From contig NC_031471.1 in assembly GCF_000006565.2 (NCBI RefSeq), forward strand, positions 930,001-994,000: 64,000 nt of DNA. Reading direction: 5' to 3'. Every line of letters begins with the position of its first letter. Position 1 is the stretch's first letter. This document shows, piece after piece, positions 23,612 through 34,748 of this stretch. The notes below the pieces were generated by a model, which ran no database searches, was not told the origin of the DNA, and worked only from the letters and a program-made list of their open reading frames with translations. This DNA comes from Toxoplasma gondii ME49 (Eukaryota; Apicomplexa; Conoidasida; Eucoccidiorida; Sarcocystidae). Both the position numbers and the translations under genes were made by a program.

Positions 23612-24032
23612 TATAAATATATATATGTATGTATATATATATGTATGTATATGCATGGAGGTGGCACTTGACTGGGTGGAGGAGAGGAGCGGATTTCCTG
23701 GCAGATCGACAGACCTCCCGAACGAGCCGGCTCTCCCCACCTGATAAAGACGAGTCGCCCTGGCGAGGGAGCGAGCTGAGAGAAGTCTGCATGCGTAGAT
23801 CGGCGCCAGGTGGAGACGCGGCGCCAGCAGAGCGCGGGGGCAAAACCGCAAAGTTGTTGACGAAGTCGCTTCCGAAAAGGACAACGTGGTTCATTCCCGA
23901 GGAAGAGGGGACATTGACAACAGCAGAGACAACGTGTTCTCTGCTCGCAGGCGAGTTCTGTCTCTCTCCCCCGAGGCTCTCGGCTCTCGGCTTTTTTCCA
24001 GCGCCGGCGTGAGACGAGAGACCTGCACCCAT
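22552..24032 (-). CDS. CHCH (twin CX9C) protein, Mic19/CHCHD3-like MICOS subunit candidate
   Basis: Two exons, 23741-24032 and 22552-23114, join in phase 1 across a GTGGGG donor and a TTTTTTTCTGCAG acceptor, giving 284 aa. The C-terminus holds CHDEQLAVLRC (230-240) and CHSMVADLRAC (259-269), a twin CX9C motif. This fold is imported and oxidised through the Mia40 pathway in the mitochondrial intermembrane space. The first pair is followed by Tyr and an Asn two residues later, as in CHCHD3/Mic19. The protein starts MGAGLSS, a possible N-myristoylation signal, which Mic19 proteins also have. A helical region (about 145-205, EFFADMRRHLKSALVEQ) precedes the CHCH domain. The N-terminal 100 residues are poorly conserved-looking and Ser/Gly-rich. 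MICOS membership is inferred from this architecture. Other CHCH proteins remain possible, but the MG start and C-terminal placement favour Mic19. Confidence 0.75.
23236..23346. repeat. TA-rich microsatellite in the intron of the CHCH gene
   Basis: Long imperfect (TA)n with AATAATA interruptions. A second block, (TA)n with TATG, follows at about 23571-23655 in the same intron. Confidence 0.9.
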
Positions 24033-26605
24033 GGCGAAGAAGGAGGAGAGAGTCGCGAAAAGAGAAAAAGACGGCGAACAGAGAGGAGAACGGAGAGTGG
24101 AGGAACGCGAGAAGACAGGGGACCCGCGTCGAGAGGGGAGAACGGACAGGAGAAGGGAGAGTAGCGGCGATGGAAGGAGAGCACGACGCGAGGGGAGAAA
24201 CAGGGGGAACCTGGAATGAGGACAACGACGAGAGACAGGGGAGAAGAGACAGCGTCAGAACGACGAGGAGACGAAGACGCGAAAGGAGACAGGAAGGAGG
24301 GAATGAGAAACCGGATGAACTGGCACGAAGGCAAGCATAAGAGAAGGACGACCTGTCAGGAGAGCAGGACGACGAAACGTTGAGAAAAGAACGTGTAGAG
24401 GAAATAAAGAGATGTTCGTCCTGTGATAATGGAGGCAGAGGGACGTCGCGAATGCTGTTTGCCTTGCATTTCTTTGATGCTGACAGGAGGGAAGGGATTT
24501 GACGAAAAAACGAATTCGCAGGTTTCTGCTGTATTCGTGACGGCCAAAAGTGACGAACGAAGAAGCACCAGAAAATCGTTCACAGGTTGCACTGGAGACG
24601 ATAGGCCTTCGAGTGAAGAGCGATTTCCTGCCTCTATTTCTCTTTACCTCCGCGCGCACCGAGGAACGGCAGAACGGCACTCGTCGAGGCGCGATTTTCC
24701 ACGCACAGTCACCGTCTGCGTCTTGAGTTTTCTCGACAAAGAGAGTTTCTCGGACTCTTCGCTCCTGTGTTCGCGACCGTCACACAACGCTTTCTGTCTC
24801 TCTGCATGCACACACTGCGTGTATGAGAGGCCTCCTCGACTTTCACCTGACGGCCGACAGAAAGACTCTCGTCCTCTCCCGTGCTCGCCACGCTGTTTTT
24901 CATGTCCGGAGCTGGGGAGACAGCTGTCGGCGAGACAAGCGACGAAAGGGCGTTTCCCGGAGCTTTTCTGCGGCTCTTTCGCCTCAGAGAGCATCTCCAC
25001 GCTCTCTACACAAAGAGGAAAAGAACCACAGAGAGAGAGAACGCGCTCGCGTAGTGTCGCAGGCTTCAGAGGCCTCAGAGAAACAGTTGCGGCCGCGCAC
25101 AACGGTGTTCCACGGAGGTCTCTCAGCGCCAGCGGACGAGGCTGAGTTCTCTGTCTTTTACGCGGAGTGGGTTTGCGGCTTTTTATCCGCAGAAAGACAC
25201 AAGGGCTGCGGCGAGAAAAGGGGGCATTTTCGTCAGGAAAAATGGAAAACGGGTGAAGCGCTTCGCTGTTTTCATGGCGAACGTCGAAGCCGCACCCGCA
25301 TCGCTCGATATTAGCACAACGTGGAAGAAGGTAGCGCGCGAGAAACTGGCGACCGTTCTCAACGCAGCGACAGAGGAAACGCGCGAGTCTTTCTTCAGGA
25401 GATTGAGCAAAGGTTTCTCGCGTTCTTTCTTCACCGCTGCTTCTGTCTCTCTTGCAGTCGCTGCGAAGCCTTTTCAGTCTCCTTCCGCGCGTCTGCTTCT
25501 CTTCTTCTCGTCTCTGAGGACGCGGAGCTCTCTCCCTGTGTTGTCTTGCGTCTGCTTTTGCCCGATTCTCTGCAGCTCTCTCGGCTCCTCTTTCTCAACT
25601 TGTTCTCTTCTATCTCTTTTCCTCTTTCTCTGGCTGCCTTCTCTGCCTGTCTTCTCTCTCTCTTTCTGCTCGCAGTTCGTCGCTCGTCTTCTCGTCGCTT
25701 CTTCTCTCTTCTCCTCCCTTCTTTCGTTCTCTTCTGTGTGTGCTCTTGTCGCTTGATCTTTTCTTTCTGTTTTTTCCTGACGTTCTTATCCTTCTCTTTT
25801 CCTCTATGCATTCCTTCTCTGCTTCCTCCGCGCTGCTATCTGCTTCCCACCCTGTCTTCGTCCGTTGTTCTTCCTGTGCGCCGTCCTCTCTGCGAAGCTG
25901 TCGCCTCGGTCGAGGCCGCGAGGAATCCTTGGACTTCTAGCAGTTGCATCTGGACGCATGTGGACTCCGGGAGGATGAGGGAGGAAGAGAAAGCTGGAAA
26001 GCCTTGCGGCGCGAGGCGCGCTCTGCATGTGCGCTCCACGAGCTCTCCTCAAGCGACTCGGCCGGCCCTTTCTTTCTGTCTAAAACTGTGTTCTTCCTTC
26101 CTCGCCGCTTCCCTCATTGGAACGCGGCCTTGAGGTCCTTTGTTTTCGGACTCGAACTTTTTGCATCTCCGTGGTGTCTCTCGTTTTTCTCACCGGCTTT
26201 TCTGTGTCGCTCGACCGCCTTCTCCTCCTTCTTTTCAACCTGATCTTCGTTTTCTCCCGTTCGTTTTTTCCTTGACTCTGACAACTCTTTTCTTCTCTCT
26301 CAATCACTCTGTTCTCCACTCTTCCCCTTCTCTCTCAGCGTTTTCCTCTCTGCTGCCTTCTGTTTCCTTTTCCGGTCTGCTGCTGTCCTCTTCAATCCCT
26401 CTTTTTTTCTTTTTTTTTTGCTCCGTCCTTCGCCGGTACCCCAGTGGTTTTCACCTGTCGCTCGCCTCCCTTGTCGTCTGCCCGCGTCCGTGTTCTGCTC
26501 CGCGCCTCCCCGTTTTTTCTTTTGCGCCATCTTTTTGCCCGTCTCTCTCTCTTGGACTTTTCTTCGTTTCCTTCGCTGCGCCGTCGGAACTTCCAGTTGG
26601 CCAGG
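24033..26605. promoter_or_regulatory. Divergent intergenic region (shared promoter area)
   Basis: The CHCH gene (-) and the polytopic membrane gene (+) start on either side, so both promoters must lie in this 2.6 kb. Purine-rich sequence (about 24030-24310) adjoins the CHCH start. Strongly pyrimidine-rich sequence (about 25430-26570) adjoins the membrane-protein start and probably forms its 5' UTR. TGCATGCA, a word bound by ApiAP2-type factors in apicomplexans, occurs at 24803-24810. The 240-codon open frame at 24423-25145 has no recognisable content and I do not call it. Confidence 0.5.
24803..24810. promoter_or_regulatory. TGCATGCA palindrome in the divergent promoter
   Basis: A palindromic TGCATGCA lies between two divergent gene starts. 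This word is a known apicomplexan AP2-type motif. The word also recurs elsewhere in the window, so function here is only inferred. Confidence 0.3.
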
Positions 26606-29600
26606 ATGTCAGGTCCTGCAGTCTCCTCGGCCTCGGTGCCTCAACAGGCGGTCTCCTGGAACTTCTTGGCTTACCTGTTGACTTTTGGTGTGTTGGTCGT
26701 CCAGCAGATGGGCCTGCTCTACTACCTCGCGAACTACTCGCTCGCGCTGCTCGCGCTCGGCGCCTTCGACGTCTTCGTCCTGCTCTCCTTCCTGTCGAAC
26801 AGCAGCGCAGACTTGGCAGCGCTGAAAGGCTCGACCTGCTGGGTGCTCTACGACTGGGCGCTGACGGTCAAGATCGTGGTGTTCTTCTTCGTCGTCTTCG
26901 GATCTGATCACTTGGTCGAAGGCTTTCTCTTCGATGGACCGCACGGGACCGTCGTCGAGGTTTCGCTTCTTGTGGTCCTTGCATGCGCCGTCTACGCGCT
27001 CCTCGGCTTCCGCGCGATGGAGCAGCTCGTTGGGGGCGTCTCGCAGATCTCCACCGAGGCCATGCTGCTCACCGATTGCATCACTCACGTCGTCCTCGAC
27101 TTCATCGACCTCACCGCTGCCTTCTTCACCTACTCAGCCTGTCCGCTGGCCATCAGTCAACAAACGTCTTGGCTGCGCCTCGTCGTCGGCATCGTCATCT
27201 CTCTCGCGTTCTTCCTGCATGCGTACTCCTTCCCCTCCGTCGGGGCGCGCTCTCCTCTCCTGCAGAGACAGGAAGAACGCTTCCAGAAAGACACCGGAGA
27301 CATCTTCATGAGCAGAAAACATGCTGCGCTCCTCGGAGTCTGCGTCGTCGACCTGCCGCTCGCTGCTGTGCGACTCTTCACCTGGGCGTACTATCCCACC
27401 TACGAAGGTAAGCGACCCAGCAAGCGAAGCAGCGAGGAGCCTGCTGAACGCGAAGCGACACAGACAGCCAGGCTGAAAGAGACCCATGCTGACTCAGAGT
27501 CGCAGCGCGAACAGAGGAAAGCACAACTGCGACCAACTACGTAAAAGACGTAGATATATGCTTGTTAGTGAAAAACGCCTTTACTCATCTTTATATCTAT
27601 ACGAATCTATGTACACACATGCACATATATATATATATATATGTATATACATTATATGTATATATATACATCTGTATACGTGTATGCTTATGGAGAGGGT
27701 GCGCGTTTCGGATCTCGAGGTGTCTGCGTATGGCTGGTTTTGATGGCCATTTTTTGCATTCTTTGGGGTTCTGGAGGCAAACCGTGGTTGTTCTTTGTTC
27801 GGTTTTTTTATTCACCCCTGCACTGTTGCATTTCCCTCTCTTTCTTTGCTGCCGTGTCCCGTAGATCGATGCATCTTTTCTTCTTCCTGTGTTCCCAGCG
27901 TTCTTCTCTGCCTGGCGCGTCAGCTCGTTCCCCCGTGTTTTCTCTTCTCTCAGAGTGTGGCGTCTGTTTTGAGTTCTTGCCCCGGCGTCGTTTGTTCTCC
28001 TCCGTAGCCTCTCTCGCCGAAGGTTGCTCACCAACAAGGGAAGTATGCTCCGACATGCAGGCGTTGATACACTCCGCGGACCTCAACTTCTTGTGAGCTG
28101 TGTGTGCTCCTTTTCTCCCCACAGATGGTAGGCTTGCTGCAAACCCAGGAGGCTTGGGGCCGCCGGCGCTTCTCCTCTCCCGCCAGGCTGTTGGAGGCGA
28201 AACGAGAGAGGACAGGAACTGCGAAGCCGGGAGATGCCGAGCCTGAGAGAGACAACGACCGTGAAGCTGATTCGAACACTCGCCCTCAGAAGAAGCAGCA
28301 ACGCAACACCGAGTTGCTCTTCATACTCTGGAGAGAGGACAGAGACATCCCGTCGTGACGAGAGTGCCTTTGTTTCCAGATTGCCTGACAAAGTTCTTTT
28401 TCTTTCCGCCTAGCTGTTCTGTGTGTCTGAGTCCTTTCAAACGTTTCCTTTCGTGTTGTGAAATCCATCCCTTTCGTTCTTCGCGGTCTCTCCGTATCTC
28501 CTTTCGTTTGCTTCTCTCTCGAGTACACCTCGACGCGTCTTTATCCGTTGTCCTTCTTCGCCCAGTCTCTTCTTCCCTTTTCGAGGCGCACAGAGGGCAA
28601 TCTCTGCTTCGCCATCTGTTTTGTATCCCTCCTCTCTCCCCACCTCTCATGGCGTTTGCCTGCGTTTCTCAATAGCTATCGGTCTGCTCTCCTCCCTCGT
28701 TCCGTTTCTTTTCTTCTCTCAGGTTTCTCGCCTTTTCTGCTGAAGAACATTTGTTTCATCCCTCTGCAATGCAGTCGTATCCGGCATGCATCGCTAGCCG
28801 CGCACCTGAAGGCGAAGCGTCAACACAAGCTCCAGCTTCACTCCATTCTCGCCAGCCGCGAGGCGACGAATCCGTCTGCGACGACTTCTGCAGTGAAAGT
28901 GCAGCAACAGCAACTACAGAAGTCCGTCGCCGCGATGGAGGTGAGAGACGGAGCTGCTGGCGCAGGTCCCGCAGCTGCTGGGCGGCCTCTTGGCGACCGA
29001 GAATTCGCAAAAGTGGACAGGTCAGATGCAATCGTTGGAATCCAGCAAACGGGCGCTGCAGGTGGACAGGCTGGTCGCGAACTGGGCGCCGAGACAGGCG
29101 GAAACGCCGGAAAAAAAGGTGAGAAGAACCTGCACACAGGACTCGAGAAACGGGGAAAAACCTAGCAATATAGACGCACATGAATTCAGCGTGTCTGGGG
29201 CTCTCCATGCATGTCAATTCCGCTATATTTATATATGTCTACATATATATGTGTACATCTGTATACTGACACTTGTATGTCTATATATGTTTTATTGACA
29301 TGCAAAAGGCATATCCATACATTTTCATCCGTTTCTATATCTATATCTATATATCTATATCTATATATATATATATATGTATGTATGATTGCATGCAGGG
29401 ATGTATACATAGGTGTGAATATGAAAGTACGTAGACCCAGGGGTGGGCGTAGCGATTTAGCGAGTTTGGCATGGTCGCGGATTTGTGGCGACCCGGGAAG
29501 GTCAGAATTGTGCGACGGAGAGCTTTTTTTCTTCCGATTTTCTCCGTATCGGACCTGTATCTTCGGGTGTATCGACCCGTTTGTGTTGGCTCTTCGCAGG

Positions 29601-31143
29601 TCGAGCAAGAAAACGCGACGACGTTTCTCGACAGTCGTGTTGCTCCGGACTTCTGCATGCGCTGTGCTGCTGTCTGCCGTGCGGTGGGGCAAAAGGGCCG
29701 TCGTTTCTCGACGAAATTGACCTGGATGACGACAGTGCAATGACCGAGGAAGAGCGCATGTAAGACTCGCCCGACTGTGGGAGCAGTTCAGGCGTCACAT
29801 GTCTCTGAGCGCTTCTCTGTTCTACAAAAATGCAGACTCTCTTTCGTTCGGCCACACACCCCACAAGGAGGGGGGCCGCGCACAGCTTGCTTGCATATTC
29901 TCTTCACGGGTGTCTCGGTGGTTTCGGCGACCTGGCTTGGCTTCGTTTCCAGCACACAAAAGCCTAGATTGAATGGCCCTCGCCATTTTCGTACAGAAAA
30001 GTCGACTCTCTGCCTGGCGATCAACAGTGCTTCCTTTCTCCAGCTTCCAGATCCTCACTCTCATATCGCACTGGGCGCATGCAGACGAGTCTCAAACTCC
30101 CTGCTCGTGACGGAACAGAAAGGCTCGAGAGTTGATGCAGAGAGGACAGGAGTCGACGCAACGGTCCGCATCTAGTTTTTTGTTCGTATGCGTCGTACAC
30201 CGTCGCTGCGGGCACTGTGCAGATGGAAGCCGAGCATCCGTGTTCTCGCATTGTCTTTTTGAGATTTCTTTGGCCGGGGGTGTGCTTTTATTTTTCGTCA
30301 TTGTCTCAGTAGTTGCATTTTTTTTTTCCTGCGGCGCATGCGGTCCCTGCCTCCTCTCTGCTCAGGCTCGCGAGACTGGCGGAACTGTGTCGCACTGCAA
30401 GCGGAAAGACACGCAGATTGCCAGTCAAAGGATTCGCTTTCAAGAGAGTCATTCAGAAACTCTACTTCTCGTATAAGGTTCGTCGTCTTGTCTTCAGAGG
30501 GTCTCTCGTTGCCGTCTTCTTCGACACCGTCTCCGCCTCAGCAGTGTTTCTTTCATGGCGTGGTACCTCGACTGCTAGCCAGGTCCATCCTCTATGTGTG
30601 TACCGGTCTCTCCTCTCCTCACTTAGGCCTTTCTGTACGAGGGTGATGCGATCTAGTGTTCGCTCTTCCAATGCCTAGACAAGACGCCAGCCATTTCTCG
30701 CTTGGAGATCTTTTCCCTGTGTCGGGTCCTCTCCGGTGTTCCCTTTTCTAGGTCGGAGGCAGACTGGGCGTCGCCGCGCTTCTCGACAATGCTTTGAAAG
30801 TGACTTTCTGGAAAGAACTGCGAATCGCAATCCCCTTCATCGCCACCTGGATTTGCCAAATAGCCATCGTCGCCTGTCTCTTCTTCTTCTACAACGTAAG
30901 TTTATCTCGGGCACATGCATCTAAATAAAGGCGAAAATCCATATCTGGACCTCTGCTACTAGAAATGGAGACGAATGTTCATGACGCATCGGGTCACCCA
31001 CAGCCTTACGAAGATTGTTGTCTCACTCTCAGCGCGTCTCTCTCTCTCTTTCTGTCTGCATGCCTATATCACTGACGACGTATCGCTGAGCAGCTGCATC
31101 AAATCACGATGCTCATCGTAACCACCTATATACATATATATAC

Positions 31144-31175
<32 letters not shown>

Positions 31176-34100
31176 GTACGGTTGACGCTCATTCGACTCG
31201 ACAAGTGTGTGAGTGTTTTGTGTGTGGTGTTTTTTGCAGGATTCGCCAGTGTTTCCGATTCAGATGTTTTCCCTTAAGGCAGTGGCCGAGCATCCGTGGC
31301 CATGGAGTGAAATTCCTGTCGAGTTGCAAGTGTGCTTCATCATCATTTGTGGTCACTTTCTGATGCTGCTTTTCTGTTGGTTTCTCTCGGCGCCTCTCCT
31401 GGACGTTCTCTTTGTCTCGTTCTTCGGATCTCTCAAGCTGCTCTCCTTCTTCCTCATGGTCCTCACGTTCCGGGACTTCGGCGTCTTCAACAGCATCTTC
31501 AACCTGCATCTCTACGTGATGGACTTTGGCCGATACGCCATCTTCATCTTCACACTCGTGCCTGTGAGGAAAACGTCTAACGAAACTGAGACGAAGGCCT
31601 CGCAGAGTACACCCTTCGCTCTCCACTCGTCCTTGTTGCCTCCCTGGCTATTATAGGGTGCGGGGTGCGGCGTATGTCGGGTGTCACACCGAAACGTTTC
31701 GAGAATTTCGAGTACAGAGCGCCGCAGAATTCTGTGCTTGCATGCAATACACAACGCATAGTTCGTCCAGTAGGCGGTCTCTGGCGGCACACACAGGCAA
31801 AGATCTCACGATGGAGCAGTGGACGGGCGCTGTTGGCGTAGTCAGCCCTTGAGAGAAACCGAGCGGCAGAGAAGGAGAAAAGGAAAGGCTTCAGCCGCAT
31901 TCGAACGCAAAGCGAGAAACTGGAGAACGAGAGAATGAAGACGAGGAGAAGTCGACGCAGGAACGCTTCCCAGAGAGAGAAAGACTACATGCCTGATGCT
32001 CAGAATGGGGGAGCGAGAACCTCGAGTCGCTGCGTTTTTCCTCGATCCTTCGCCGGATCCCTGCCTGTCTGTCAATTTTGTGTCTGCGAAGGAGACGTCC
32101 TGTTTCAGATGCCTGCCTGATTTTGGTGTGTCTTCTCGGCACGCACTGTTCCGTCTCCTCTCTGTTCTGTTTAGACGATCACGTGTATGCTCGTGCATTT
32201 TATTCATACACGCAACTTCGCAGATGAGTGGTTCTCTCAATCTCGAGTGGCTTTCCTCTTCGTCCTGCTTTCCGAAACTCCTGTTTGTCCTCTCTCTTCT
32301 CCCTGTCTTCAGATGATCGGCGTCCTCTACACCCTCTACCCAGTGCTGTGTGTGATGCTCGGGAGACAGTACATTACTTACATCATCCCACCTCCCCGAA
32401 TCGGAAAATATCGTCGAGGGCAGACGGTTCTGGATGCTGGGCGGCCAGGCGGCGAAGCGGACTTTGCGCGTGGGTAGACACTTTCTGTTGACAGGAAAGC
32501 GAAACGCGCCCTAGTCACGTTGCATGCACGGCGGCTTTGGTTCGTATGGACATTTGATGAGACGCTTGGGTACTCACGCAGAGATGGACGGTTGCTCTCT
32601 CGAGGCATGCTTTGCTTGAGGGTCTTGTATCGCAGGAGGGAAGTGTCGTAGGCGACGCGGAATTTCGATTTCGTTCGTTTGAAACCTCTGCACTCGCCTC
32701 CCGTTCTCCCCTTTCACAAATCAAGTTTCTTCGTTTCCTTCGCTAGCGCCAGCATGCCAACCAGATTGTTCAGCCCCCACTGCACGCGTGGTTTTGCAGA
32801 GCTGGAGACACACCCCCGAGGCGACGAAGCAGGAGTCGTGGCAACCGTCTGCCTCATGGTGTTCCTCAATTGCTCTCACATGCTCGCTCCCATCTCGATG
32901 AACCAACTTCTTGTGGGTCCGAACATGATCAAAGCAGTCAGGTGTGTCGACGGCGAAACCCCCCAGGCCAAGGAGCCCTGCGAAGCGTAGCCAGTCTGCG
33001 TCTAGGATGCACGAGAGAAACCTTCCGTGATAGAGGCGGAATTCCAGTCTACAGGGCGTTGGAATTCCTTCTTTACGTTTCCTCCAGAGCGCGAGGTTTG
33101 CACGTTCGCTCTTGGTGGCGTTTTTTTTGCGCATCCGTGGATTTTTTTTCTCTCGTGTGGTCTCACCTTCAGGCTCAACGACGGACTGCTTCGCGTGCAC
33201 TGGAGACAACTCCTCCTCACTCTTTTGCTGCGACTCTGGTGTTTCATTCTCTACCTGACGTTTCCCAATAGCATCACCTACAGCAAAGACCCTGGCGCAA
33301 TTGAGAGGGTTTTGGAGGTGAGGCAGAAAAGCGTGAGTGCTTTGGGGACGAACTGAGCTGCTTCCGTCGAGCGCGAGAAATCCGCTTTCCAGAGGAATCC
33401 GACTCGTGGTACTCGGGGGTGCTCATCTTCGAAACGCGGCTGTAGCAGGCTTTGTGCACCGAAACGAAGTCGTCTTCTGTGTGCTTCTCGCGTCAGTCTA
33501 TAACGCGTGAGTGGAGTTCGAGATGCTAGCAGCGTTCCTGTTTGCTTTGGAAGCTACAGTCGCTAACAGTGTTGGTGGAATGGAAAGGCGTAGAATCAAA
33601 GTCGGTTTCTCAGAGACTCACGCGACCTGAGCAGTCTCTTGAGTGGACGAGTTCTTATATCGATACTAGAAAAGGAAATGAATTTCTCGGCCCCCCTTCA
33701 CTTCGTTTGCTGCGTGGGCTTGCGGGTGTCAAGGGAAGTGACTAGACGCAATCGCATCGCAAGCGCTGAAGATTTTCCATTTTTCGTCCTTCTTCTCTTC
33801 CCCTCAGCATTACATCTGTCCAGGAGGCGCGTGGTACGAGCGATTCTCCTTCGCCTCGATCGTCTTTCTCGCCCACATCGTCCTCACGTTTTTTTACATG
33901 ATTTTCTCGCAAATCTGTCGCCTCCTTGCTCTGCGCCGCTTCGAAAATAAAGCCATGTTCAAGGACCTCGCTCTCCTCTGGATGCAGAGACAAGGCAAGT
34001 CCAGAGTTCTTTTCGACGAATCGCTCGACCTCGCATGTTTGTGTCAACCGGATTCCCAAGACAGTTCACGAAAAAACGCACGCAGCTCGTTGTTGGGAGG

Positions 34101-34748
34101 CCAGCCACCGTTTAGACGGTCGTGCTCGTAGCGGAGAAAAACCTCCGCAGTGGGGTTGTCAGGATCTCTCCTGTTTAGGGTGTACATCTCTTCGAATCTG
34201 TGCGTGGTATGTGGGTATCACAAAGGTGTCGAGAGCTGGCTGTTGGTGGAAGAAGCTTCCGGCGTTTTGTGCGTCCGTGAATGGTTTCACTTTCATGTGC
34301 TCGGGAGCTTTTCGTTGTGAAGAGCAGACGCGCTGCACCGAGCCTTTGAGGCACAAGAGATCGAAGCTTACGTCGCCGCACAGAGATGGGTGCATGGCGT
34401 TTTTTGTGCTCTGAGGAATGTCGCAAAGGCTTTTCTGTTGCCCGCAGCCTCACTTCTTCGTTCTTCTCGCGTGCTGTGCATTTCTGTCCGGGGTTGTGGC
34501 TGGTTGTAAGAGGAGGTTGTGTGCACCCACAAACTTCTTGAGCAGTCTCTCTCGTTCTGGCCTCTTTCTGTTCAGAGGAAAAGCTCAACGAGCTCGCCCT
34601 CGTAGCAGCGACAGGGCGCTCGTCCATTTCTTCCACGTCTCCGTCGACTCGACACGCAGGAACTCGCGAGGTTCGCATGATTGCGGAGAAATACTTTGCT
34701 CACTGCTTCCACACCTGTCCAGGTGACTTTTTACCTGGATTTTTTTAG
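26606..34748 (+). CDS. Polytopic membrane protein, 913 aa, about 14 TM segments, eleven exons
   Basis: Exons: 26606-27407, 28723-29118, 29600-29759, 30366-30477, 30752-30895, 31240-31563, 32313-32469, 32800-32941, 33173-33317, 33808-33994 and 34576-34748, all phase-consistent. The ATG has A at -3. The first exon encodes seven hydrophobic segments within residues 15-265, for example VVEVSLLVVLACAVYALLGF. A mostly soluble, Gln/Ala/Gly-rich loop follows (about 290-400), then a Cys cluster (SCCSGLLHALCCCLPCGG, about 412-429) that could be palmitoylated, then acidic FLDEIDLDDD. Six or seven more membrane segments lie between 505 and 835. The C-terminal 55 residues are soluble. The N-terminal half vaguely recalls TMEM121-type proteins (a PLAAVRLFTWAYY-like segment followed by FLLKN), but I cannot verify this. 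Substrate or role is unknown. The last intron appears to be GC-AG. Confidence 0.82.
27622..27672. repeat. (TA)n microsatellite in intron 1 of the membrane gene
   Basis: Alternating TA with TGTA and TACA breaks, in intron 1. Confidence 0.88.
29221..29390. repeat. TATC/TA microsatellite in intron 2 of the membrane gene
   Basis: TATATATG blocks are followed by repeated TATATC units and a pure TA run, all in intron 2. Confidence 0.88.
31121..31174. repeat. TATATACA microsatellite in intron 5 of the membrane gene
   Basis: Several TATATACA units pass into (TA)n, 65 bases upstream of exon 6. Confidence 0.88.
33995..34575 (+). other. Probable GC-AG intron (last intron of the membrane-protein gene)
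   Basis: The exon ends ATGCAGAGACAAG and is followed by GCAAGT. The acceptor is CTGTTCAG at 34568-34575. Both sides are phase 1, giving Gln-Glu-Glu-Lys and an open frame to a stop at 34748. A GT three bases further (GTCCAG) would give a different, Arg/Ser-rich tail. Confidence 0.55.

Noticed and set aside
24423..25145. 240-codon plus-strand open frame in the divergent promoter region
   Set aside because: Composition is Arg/Ser/Cys-rich without any motif, and it lies where two promoters are expected. No splice partner was found.
28132..28358. Alternative terminal exon for the membrane gene (acceptor GTAG, frame ending WREDRDIPS)
   Set aside because: It is in phase, but its use would end the protein after the first half. 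The GGTTTCTC exon at 28723 has a stronger acceptor and continues with membrane-protein sequence. It could still be a minor isoform.
29600..29740. Phase-0 reading of exon 3 of the membrane gene (VEQENATTFLDSRVAPDFCM...)
   Set aside because: It hits a stop with no donor, whereas the phase-1 reading runs into FLDEIDLDDD and splices in phase to the next exon.
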